Source of the DNA: Cyanoderma ruficeps
Taxonomy: Eukaryota > Chordata > Aves > Passeriformes > Timaliidae
Reading direction: 5' to 3'
Length of the DNA stretch: 64,000 nt
Assembly (NCBI GenBank): GCA_008694505.1
Contig: VZDJ01000623.1
Location: 13,235,860 to 13,299,859 of the forward strand
Below the pieces are notes generated by a model, which ran no database searches, had not been told where the DNA came from, and saw only the letters and a program-made list of their open reading frames with translations. Positions 12,345-22,521 of this stretch are shown here, piece after piece. A program made the translations under genes and the position numbers. Each line of letters opens with the position of its first letter. The first letter of the stretch is position 1.

Positions 12345-15300
12345 AGATTTTGTTTTTTAAAGTAATTAATTTTTTATGTTGTTATTGTAATTGCCTAGTA
12401 AGAACTAGAACTTAAAGTCTTCCTCTGTTGGTCATTAGTGCAACCTTATGCTAATAGGAGTCACATTTTCACCTGAGAATGACAGTAGGTACTATAAATA
12501 ATAGTTTGAGAGCTGGAGATCAAAGTGAATAGATATTTTGTTCACTTCTTGCCTTATCTTTATTTCATCTGTTGTTTGGTACTTTCATATTCACTGTTCA
12601 ACTCATTTTCAAAGCTCTAGATCGTGGAATGTACCAAAGGCAAAAAAGACTAGGTTTATTATCAGGTTTTGATATGGATCCACTAATGCTTTTTTTTGCA
12701 TAAAATACCATTATCTGAGTCAACAGGAAGCATGGTTTAGGGTTATAAAGGCATTCTTTGTTGTTAGAGAAGTCAACCTTCAATGGCTCAATTAACAATA
12801 TTTAGATCCCTTTTTCCACAACTCAAGTATTAATAAGTATTCACATATTCATCATTTGAATCTTTATTTTGTTTATGTTAAAAATAATAAGTGGCCCTAG
12901 ATGCAGAGAGATCTCAAATCTGTGTATATAATTTTAAAAACTGCAAACTTTTTTTTAAACTGCGCTTCTTTCTTTAGGAGCTGGTTATTTTAAGAATTTT
13001 GAAATACCAACATAAACCATAACTATGGTATCTAAAATTTTCAAGGGGATCTAAATATTTTATATCAAATGAGAATCTGAAGACAGCCATAAACTAAATA
13101 TTTTCTTTCAGTTCATAAGAATACCAATACAACATTAACCCTTTTTCATTAGTCCGACAAATCATTTCCATCGCTTTTTTTTCTCAGATATTCCAGAATA
13201 CAAAATGTAAACCTGAGATGTGAGTTGAAATGTCTTTTCAGACTACTTTGATGACCTTGGACAGGTGGACTTGGATTAATCTTCCTAAATTCAGATGGCT
13301 GCATCTCAACTAATGACCCCAAACTCCTCCTACTCATTGGGGAGAAATAGGCATTGCTGGACTTGGTTCATCTAAATTGCTTTAGACATCCACTTTTAGA
13401 TGAGATAAATATCTGAAGTTGCACAGGATATATTCCATTCCCTTTGTTACATTGCCCTTCTGGGAAATGAAGAAGATGGTGCTGTTCTGTAGCTGCCATA
13501 AAAGGAAGGATAAATAATAGTAAAAGGTGATGAAACTGGATAGTCCATCAACCCCAAAGATTCTGATTTATCTGCCCCCATAAATGTGCAGCAATGTGGA
13601 CAATGAGTCAAACGAGGGAACATGCAGAAATGGGATGGTAATACATGACAGTAACTGTGAGATTGATCTGAAGTGCTGATGCACTCCATGAAGCATAGCA
13701 GGATGTGAAAGCCAAAAACTAACACAAGACAGGATCATCTAACCTAATGAAGATTATTTCGAATTAAGGAGGGTTTTTTTCATATGCATATACTCCATGC
13801 AATGTGTATAATCATATTGTTGTTATCTACATGTGCTTAAACAAACCAGGTCACAAAGCTTTTGCCATAGTGAAACTGTAGGGGAGCAAAACTTTTTGTC
13901 ACTCAGGTAAGGCTTAACAAAGTGAGAGGAATGGAAAGAATAAGAAAAGATGAAATTTTTTTCTCCTTCTTTCTTTTTTCTCTACAATTGAAAAATAAAG
14001 GGAGTGCTTAGTTAAGGTTGCTAAAACTGCCTTCTTGACATTGATTGACTGGCTCTATTGTAGCTGGGTGGTTATATTATATTACACAACTAAAACTGAA
14101 TCTTCTCTAGAGGGTATGTGAATTAGGGCTGTATAGGTGGTGAGTCAAGGATTAAAATTTAATAGATATTATATTCTGACCCATGGAAAAGAAAATGTTT
14201 CTCCAGATGCACTTGAAGATAAATGAATAGTAAGAGGGTCTTTTTTATTGTTGTTAGTAAATTCAGAAAGTAGTTTATGAGATATTTTCTTCCCTAAGAG
14301 TCTGAGTGGGAAAAAAATCAGTAAGATGCAATCAGTGTGTCAGATTAGCAGAAATGGAAATTGAAATAGTCTTGTTAGAAAAAAGAAAAAAAAGCCAAAA
14401 GTCTAAAATCAAATCAAATAGTTGCTCAGCCTTTGCCAATAGGAAGTTTCTCACTGAATCAAATGAAACCAAGCTTTTATATCTTGTTTTCTCAGAGAAT
14501 AAGCAATGTCAGTTTATTTCATTTGTTGTCATATTCTACCAGAATTTGTTTTGAATTAGGTATCATTTGAACTGACACTGGTTTTTTTCCTTATCAAACA
14601 ATATTGTAGTAATTACTGTATTTGGGTCTTTCAAGGTCCGTGTTGATGACATTGGTCATACTGCATGAATTTAAATAATCAGGTTTTGTGTTGTTATTAT
14701 AGTTAAAATATTTTTTTTCCAAGGTATAAAATTCTTAGCAGGATTTAGGAGAGAGTATACCCATAAAACTCTTTCCCGCTATCCCACATCAAGATGTGAT
14801 TTACTTTATTCCATCAAAATAATATTTTTATTCTAAGAGGGTATACAATACAATGTTCTGATGATATTTCCCTTTAGTATTATACCTAGCAGCCTTTTAA
14901 GATAATTTCATAAGTTATACAGTTTCTGCAGTAAGTGTGATTATTCACTCATCACACTGTTCACTGTTCACTTAAGCAAATAGCCTCTAGTCATCATTTT
15001 GAGAGTAGATGTGAAGAAGATTGCATTTCCATAATTAAAAATAAAAATCAAATCCCTCTTCTGTCTTCATTTTTAAATTGCTGCTGTCAAACTGTACAAA
15101 TTTACCAGAGAAAAATGATTGAAATACTTTAAAAAAATCATTCATAATACTTAATGAATAATAAAAAAGGTAGAACATTACAAATTGCTATTTCCTCATT
15201 CTAATTAGATTATACAAATCCTCAATGCTTTACATGGGTATGTTATGGCAATCATAAATCCCACGCATTTTATCCTACTAAGCATATGGGATTGCTAATA

Positions 15301-15897
15301 GATAACTCAACAATCAATTTAATCATGCAATTTAATCTTAAAAATTAATATACTTTCATGGTTGCAACTTTAAAAAATAATAATCATCAGGACTGTGCTC
15401 ATTTAAATTAAACTAGCTTCCAGTATTCCAGTATTTGTCTTGTCTTCAAGATGGAGCCTGACTGTTTGGTAATGCATTTCTTTCTTGGATCCACTTGTTA
15501 CTGTGTTGTAGATTGAAAATGTTTTTTCTTTGCATATTTTATTTTACTCATGATATTTTCTTTGACTTCCAATTAACATTTATTCAACATTTCAGGACTC
15601 ACTGATATGTCCTTTTAAAACAATTGCAAGTTTAATAGGGCACAGAGCTGACATTTGTCTACAGATCAAACCAATTTCACGGGCAGAATTTTGATTTGAA
15701 ATTATATAGTCTGAATGCAATCATCTTGTCTATCTCTACACTTTAGGAATTCTATGCCAGAGACAGGAAACTTCTGATACATGTCTGTGTGTGTATTTGC
15801 AGATAGTGCAGCTTTAGGAACTACATGTATACTTGATCATGTTTTCTTGAATAGAAAGACATCATGAATGATATCTCTGAAGAAATGGATACTATAT

Positions 15898-15917
15898 CTT
15901 AGCATAGCTATGCTAAG
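15898..15917. repeat. Perfect 20 bp palindrome
   Basis: CTTAGCATAGCTATGCTAAG is identical to its own reverse complement with no spacer. It stands in unique DNA. A palindrome of this length is uncommon by chance and could be a dimeric protein-binding site or simply a cruciform-prone sequence. Confidence 0.92.
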
Positions 15918-16933
15918 GTTAGTAAAGATGTAGCCATTTAAACCAGCTGCAATTCTGGCCAGGATATAAGGATATTAATTATAAGTTATAAGGACAAGAT
16001 CCAGTTATAAGGATAACAAGCAATCTTTTCTTTTGTGCTTTATTCCTTACTGCACATTGCAGCATCCAGCACGGGGATTTAATGTTGACTTCAGCAGCAG
16101 TGGCCTCATGACTGACAGATATGGTTATTCCCTCATCTACAAATGTTGTTCCATGCCTAGACTTTCATCTGTTGGCATCTTCAAAATTGAAAACCTAGGT
16201 TTGAAGTATATAAATTTAATATTAGAGTCTACAACCTCTACTTTATTCTATCATAATTATTGTAAAGACACTTGAAGTTTTTAATGGAATGGTGCAATGT
16301 TTATAAAATCATTTTTTGCTATTTTAAATAAGAAACACATCTAAAATTAATACTATAAAAATAAAATAAAAAACACACCAAGATTGCTGCAGCACATCTA
16401 CAAGTGTGCCATTTAATTTTCTTATTCCGTTTAATTGTTGGGACAGTGTAATATAAATTTCCATGAAAAGGTTGTAATATATAGATAATGACGTACTCAA
16501 AGTACAAATCTCACAGGCGTTTGAAGCAGAATTAACAATTAGTTTTAGAAGTCCAGCCTCAGAGATCTCCAGCTGGGGACACAAGTGAAAATGCTTTGCC
16601 CACTGAGTAGACACTGAGTAGGCACATGCTCTGAAGAAAGTTGTTTCAGTGGATTGAATCCTGTGATTTCTTTCATAGTAGGCAGGGTAACTGTCTGTGG
16701 GCATTTATTTACTCAAGTCTTATATAAAGCTACATTCAACAAATACAAAACTGCTTCTTAACTGAATGGTGTTAGTGGACATTCCAATGCTATTTGTGTG
16801 CAATCACATAGGCAAAACCAGAAATAAGAGTGCAGATGCAGGAAGTAATAATGGCCTAATTATTTTCATATGCTAATATCAGTAATTTCCCTGGATATTC
16901 TCATGACAAGATTTTACTATTGATAAACCACTC

Positions 16934-16961
16934 TTGAGATGAAAGCTTGTGTTCATCTCAA
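16934..16961. repeat. Inverted repeat, 10 bp arms, 8 nt loop
   Basis: TTGAGATGAA (16934-16943) pairs perfectly with TTCATCTCAA (16952-16961) across an 8 base spacer. It is embedded in a 200 bp AT-rich stretch with homeodomain-type cores. The arms are too short for a microRNA precursor. Confidence 0.9.
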
Positions 16962-17140
16962 AGCATTTGGGTTCGTTAGTAATATATGATCACCATTAAA
17001 TTACTCTTGTTTTGAGTGATATTTGAAAACAGTATCAAAATCTAGGCAGACATGGCTGTGAATGTACTCAAATTGTTCATGCAGTTTCTGTTTACATTAG
17101 TAAGCAATGATTAGTAAATGAAAACCAACATAAAGTAAAA

Positions 17141-17245
17141 AAACCAAACCAGCAAACATACAACCCCTCTCAAAAAAACAAAACAAAACAAAACAAAAAA
17201 AACAAAAACCAAAAAACCAAAAACCCACCAACAAATAAATAAAAC
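17141..17245. repeat. A-rich low-complexity tract with AAAAC and CCCACC units
   Basis: About 100 bases of AAAAC/AAACC units with an AAAACCCACCAAC core near 17219-17231, followed by AAAT units. Same character and core as the tracts at 12.3 and 58.6 kb. Confidence 0.88.
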
Positions 17246-17569
17246 CACAGAGAAATGCAAATTAATATTTTATCTGTCTGACAAAAAGAAGCTTTTTGTG
17301 TAAATATGGTACAGTCAGTTACACCTGTGCTATGAAGCTTTTGCCGCTTCCCAAAAAAGTATATCCTGCCCCTCTGTAAAGTTGAAATTGAACAAAAAGT
17401 GTTTCGGCAAATATGTATTGATTGTTTTGCATCTATCTGCCTGTATTTTGGTTTATCTACCTATTTATGCACACACACGTGAACATAAATAAGCATGGGG
17501 CGGGGGAAAGAGAGAAAGGATTTTATTTTCTTAGTCAGACAGAGCACATATATTTCACTTCTACAGCTC

Positions 17570-18620
17570 CTTTAAACTTCCAGTCTGATTTTTAGTTTTA
17601 TTGTATCAACACAGGTTCTCCACCTCCAGCTGTAAAGCCCCCTGTAATTAAGTGGGGGCAGAGGACTTCCAAAGAGAAGCTCTTTTATGACAACTCTAAT
17701 CCAGTGGACTTTCCAGCTCAGGTGATTTCTCCTCTGAGTCTCCTTGCTGCCATTCCCATTTGCAGGTCCAGCTTGTGGCAGGGCTGGCATGTATTGCAGA
17801 GGTGTTTGTGCAGGCACACAGAGGTGAGCATGTACACACCCCCACACACCCAGCAGCCACATGGACCACAGAGCAAACTGTGTCCAAGTGACACCCTCGT
17901 GAACACCCACAGTGCTCTCTCGTCCAGCTGATGAGCATAAGAGCTTGCTGGTGGTCACACAGGAACACAGACAACACACATGGACACAGTGGGATCTGGA
18001 ACTGGCTCCACACATGTGGTCCGTTCAAGAGCCAGACCTAGATTCGTTTTGCTCCAGTTGTTGGCCTTGGTGCTCCTGTCCTACATCGATACCCAAACTT
18101 AGTTCCTCTAAACCCATTACCTAGGTAATATTCATCTTTTATGGCATTACTTGATACTGCTTTGTGAGGCTCCTCTCTCCACAAAAGGTCTCCAGTTAAG
18201 CCCTTCACATACACATACAGTTTGGTTGTTCTCACCGGACTCCTCTCATCACCACTCTGTCCTTTTTATCACCTTCTCGTGCTGTTCTTTACCTGCTCCA
18301 AGAACTCCTTGTGCTGTGTTCAGTAATTTCTTGTGGCTGACTGAGACAGGTACATCTCAGGCCAGGACATGTGTCTGTGTGTCCTAACACCCTGAGTCTG
18401 TGTGTTTCTGTATAGATCATGTACGTGGTCTGTATGCTGTTTGACTTGGATGCAGCCTGGGGGCTGCCCCTTTTCTCCTCCACTGGGGCATTGCAGAGTG
18501 GTGTATTACAGGTTATTCCACTGTTATTTCCATCATCAGTATTAGGATCCTGCTTTTTTACTGATTCATTTCATTTTTTGATGCCAGAGCACTCCTTTCT
18601 TTTCCTTTTCCCTTTTTAAG
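17570..18620. other. GC-elevated unclassified region, possible old LTR
   Basis: GC content rises clearly above the flanks, and open frames crowd both strands (minus 17572-18015 is 147 codons, Cys/Trp/His-rich, with no known domain). Read on the minus strand, a TATA-like CATAAAAGAG lies near 17683-17692 and an AATAAA lies at 17597-17602, about 80 bases downstream. That order fits an LTR, but I cannot define TG/CA ends, flanking duplications or a family. It could equally be an unannotated repeat, an lncRNA exon region or a small GC-rich island. Confidence 0.3.
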
Positions 18621-19812
18621 CAGTTTCTCTTCTTTGCTTACTCTCAACTCCAATCATCTTGTAGCTTGGTCTCAGCCAAGTGACAACTGTCAGCAATTAT
18701 GAAATCAGTGAGAATATGCTTGCCAAAGCTGAAATTTATTGAGGACGCTCTGCACTCTTCCTGCAATATATGCTAACCTACCACTATCCCAAATTCCTCC
18801 TACACAGAAAATATTCAAAGGATTAGGACCACTTGTACAATTTCTACATGACTGCTTTCCTGTTCTCTGGTAAAGGGGCATAGTTAGGAAAAAGGAGCCA
18901 TTGCTGGTGGTGGTTTTAGTCAGTCTGACACTTCGGAAAGGATACATAAATATCCATACATAAACATCTCAAACCCTTTCTAACCTATTTTGAAGTCCAA
19001 CTCAGTAAACAAGTACCCTTAGAAAGGAGATGGAAATACTGAAAAGACTTAAATTCACCTTTCTGTGAGCACACCAATTTCAGCTTCATGGCCCAATGCA
19101 TTAATTCCAGGCAGGTTTTGCTAAATTATGTCTCTAAAAAGCTTTATAAAATTAAACATATATTTTAGCACTTTCAGGTACAGTGAGATAGTGCCACTTG
19201 AATTTGGAGCTAGGGGATATTTCAGATAAACCCTGTGCTTTGCTTATTCTGTCACTAAAAATACTTTGTAAAGCTCCTTGCTTCTCTTTACTTTCCCTGA
19301 ACTGAAATAAGGAATAAGGACTGAAATAAGGTGAATTTAAGAGACTATTAAATTGTTTATTAACTGGAAAGTTATTTACATTGGTTAAGAACAGTATTAC
19401 AGCTGCATACAGAATTCAGAATAAATATTTGTTACATTAGTGTCTACACAAAGACACTGTGGTAGTTACAGTCACAAGAGCTTTGATTCTTTCAAAGCTC
19501 ACTTTGTAAGGTATGGCCTGAGGGAGAACAGTAAAGCCGTAAACAAATTCTATGCAATCAAATATATAGGCATTTCTGACTGCATTTTACATGTTTTCAG
19601 TTAATCCAAATCACAGTTTAAATTGTTTTAAATAATTTCCTACAGGCATTAAATCCAATATAAAGATTTCAGAGATTTAGAGGAAAGTTTAGAATGCTTT
19701 TTGATCTTTTGAGGTATTCCATGAAGAGGAGAAAGGGCATGCATTATTATAAAAATACTTTCATGGAAAATGAGAAACTCAGGGATAATCTGACACTGTC
19801 AAAACAGGTTGC
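18621..19812. other. Noncoding stretch, no gene seen
   Basis: Unique AT-rich sequence. One small local duplication is present: CTGAAATAAGG occurs at about 19300 and again at about 19320. No repeat family or coding frame can be supported. Confidence 0.6.
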
Positions 19813-19814
19813 AT

Positions 19815-19881
<67 letters not shown>
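19813..19881. repeat. (ATTT)17 microsatellite
   Basis: Seventeen uninterrupted ATTT units (68 bases) followed by AA. Because the unit is 4 bases and contains no stop in two frames, it creates artificial open frames of repeated Ile-Tyr-Leu-Phe on the plus strand (19694-19882, 19809-20063). Those are not genes. The purity and length predict a polymorphic locus. Confidence 0.97.
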
Positions 19882-19882
<1 letters not shown>

Positions 19883-22317
19883 GGGCTCTGAAAAGTTAAA
19901 ATACTGCCAAAGATGGAGTTTGCCTGAAGATACTACTTTGAAGACCTATCATGTTAACCCTAACACTGTCATGCCTTTTGTAAACCTTACTGTGAAGAAA
20001 CAAATAACCATCCACCCCAAGGAAGCTGAAAATCAGCAAGGAGAAGTTTGTATTTACCTCTAAGTTTCCTGGCAGAAAAAGTAAAACATCATAATAATTT
20101 CTGCCATCAGTAAGTTTAGATTGTTTCAAAATAATGACAAGATTAAAATAGCTACTGGAAGCTACATAAATATCCAGCTTGCTATGGACAATAGGCAAGG
20201 CAAAGTAGAATGCCTGAAATGAAAATGATTTGTTAGGGTTTTTTTAATAAATATGCATATGCTCTCATAGTGGCCTTACTGATTGAGAATGGGTCTTGGG
20301 AGATGGTCATAGTTTGAGATCCCACAAGTGGGATCATACATATTTTATGTATGTGCCTATGTATATTAAATGACCAGAAAAGTAGATGGCAAGTTGGAAG
20401 TCAAGAATCCAATGTAAATTATTTTAATCAGCTTTCTTTTCTGCCTATTATTCACATTTGTTTTTTCAAACCACTATTGCATTCATAGTCAGATCTCCAT
20501 CTTTATTATACCTTCATTAACCTTTTAAATCTCTGATCTGTGTACAGGAGCTTTTCTTTCATTTAATTATCTATTTAAAATTCACAAATGGTAGCTGCTG
20601 CCATTTCGGCTTTTTGACATTTTTCACCTGCAGACTGTAAGAAACAGATTTAAGAGTCTTGTTCTGCTGGTTTATGTTGAATTCTCATTTTAGCTGAAAT
20701 ACTGGAATTCAGTCATTCATTGTCATTCAGGAGCTGTTTGAGTTGAGCTTTTGTGCTTTGTGGGGTCAGCAGACCTCAGCTGAATTACAGTCTTGAATTT
20801 TGTTTTGCAACCATGTATTATTTTCCTTGTGCTGTCCCTGTTTCTTCTTTTTCAGTACAATTATAAAATATCCTAGTTTGGACATTTTATGCAAGGATTC
20901 CATTTCTTTTGCTTGTAGATAGGATCTTGGTTTGCAAGTGAGTCAGTTCTCTTATCAGCAGTCAATTTATACTTTTTAAGTCACACTTGTCACTCTGCTT
21001 TCTAACACATTGCTACCTCCAAAATATGAGATAGAAGTATTTATTACACCAAGTGTTTATTACACTATCTGATGTACTTTATTCTTTTGTAAAGAATGTA
21101 CTTTTGTAAAAAATGTACTTTTTTCTTTGTAGTCATCAACAGAGTTTTCAGTGGCATTTCCTAGAACATTGTGTGTAAAGATATGCAGGATTGGAATAAA
21201 ATGTTTCTGTTACTTTTTAGTTGTTCAAGCAGTTCTTTCTTTTCTCCTAATCATATTATTAGCACTTAATAGCAGTTGCTATGGGAGCTGCAGAACCAGA
21301 GACAGAAGCTCTGTGGCATTACATCTATGTTAAAGGTAACATCTGGTCCTTGCCCCCTTGAAGGTAACAGGAGTGGTGAAGGGAATTTTAAATAATCATT
21401 CTCGTGCTAGCTTGAACCTCAATGTGATTCACTGCTAGGGAAGAAGTGGTGTTACCAAGCTTCTGTTATCACATATAAGGATTAGAAAGATAGGAGGCAG
21501 ACTGAGTTTCTGTCATGGCTCCTGTCTAAAGTAAGATGATAAAAAGAACACATGGTACCTTTCCTGCCTGTCTGGTTTATTCATTAATGCTACCACTCTT
21601 TGGCTCATAACCTGCCTTCTTCAAACATGCTTTCTGGTATAAGAAACAGCCTGTCTGAAAAAGTCCTTGTCAAAATCTGCCCTTCATCATCTTTGTCGAC
21701 TTTCTGCGCACTCCCAGCATGCTGCTTTTCTCACAGTCAGTCCTTATTATAACACATAGGCACACTCCTTGCCAGAATTCCCATGAGGTAAAACCTTAGT
21801 CTTCTTTTACATGTATCAAATATCTCTTTACTATTCTTCTTTAATTCTGATAGCGCATGTCTCTGGGTGCAGTTCCTTGAAACTCATGCTTTAATAGTTT
21901 TGAATGTCTGGTAAAGAACTCCAAAGTTTGAATCCTCTAATAGCCATCAAAAACTCTAGCAAAGGAGCAGTATCTTTTTAACTGTTAGGCTGGCAGAGAT
22001 TTCTCAGAGGTGCATTTGTTTCTTTGTCCCTTGTACTTTCTTTGTTTTTGTGTGTGTGTGTGTGTATAATAATAATACTGGAATACGTATAAATGTGAAC
22101 TATGCTAGCTAAAATAATTCTTTGTTGTCATACTACGGTCTTTGAATCACAGTTCTGCAGGATGTGGTGTCAGTTGACAACCTCATCATTATAAACAAGC
22201 TTTTATGTTATACTTAAAAGCTTTCAGTCTTGTTGTCATACCAATTATTTTTTACTTAGACAAAAGGGTCTCATTTTATAGGAAAATATCTGACAGATTA
22301 ATAATATTTCACATGTC
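19882..22317. other. AT-rich noncoding DNA, no gene seen
   Basis: Short imperfect tandem units at about 21035-21130 (TTATTACAC twice; AATGTACTTTTGTAAA-like units repeated) and a (TG)8 run at 22049-22065. No recognised transposon and no coding frame. Confidence 0.6.
22049..22065. repeat. (TG)8 microsatellite
   Basis: A pure TG run of 17 bases followed by ATAATAATAATA. Confidence 0.9.
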
Positions 22318-22521
22318 CACAGTCCCATTCTAAGAATTGCTTGGTACTTTACACACATTAATGAATTAAACTTTCCAGTAACCTTATGAGGAACTGTTAT
22401 TATTGTACAGACATGGAAACAGTGGCACAGAGAAAATAAAAATAAGTTCAGACAGCTTATTTGGAGCAAGAAAGGGAACAAATCCCACAGTCTTAGTCTT
22501 CCATCCTGACCACTGCGTCAT
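22318..22521 (-). mobile_element. MIR-type SINE fossil (CORE-SINE)
   Basis: The plus strand matches the reverse complement of a mammalian-type MIR along most of its length. In order, it shows a CATTCTAAG...CTTTACACACATTAAT block and CCTTATGAGG followed by a TTATTATTGTACAGAC block. Next come GGAAACAGTGGCACAGAGA (the most conserved MIR segment) and an AACAAATCCCACAGTCTTAGTC segment corresponding to the B-box region. It ends in a TGACCACTGCGTCAT segment near the tRNA-derived start. Divergence is high, as expected for a copy inserted before birds and mammals split or soon after. The pol III boxes are degraded, so it is not expected to be active. MIR copies are rare in birds, and retention may mean constraint. 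The main alternative is a related CORE-SINE. Confidence 0.75.

Larger units (their letters stand above)
12345..17140. other. AT-rich noncoding DNA with possible regulatory elements
   Basis: No coding signal. The open frames of 60-126 codons (for example 13447-13725 and 16324-16704, both minus strand) have no recognisable domain. Stretches at about 15130-15420 and 16780-17000 are dense in TAAT/ATTA cores, with an octamer-like ATGCTAAT near 16874, and look like candidate conserved noncoding DNA. A perfect 20 bp palindrome lies at 15898-15917 and a stem-loop at 16934-16961. Confidence 0.5.

Noticed and set aside
17572..18015. 147-codon minus-strand open frame
   Set aside because: Cys/Trp/His-rich with no domain, overlapped by frames on the other strand and in other frames; explained by the locally raised GC.
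19694..20063. Open frames with repeated Ile-Tyr-Leu-Phe
   Set aside because: Translation of the (ATTT)17 microsatellite.
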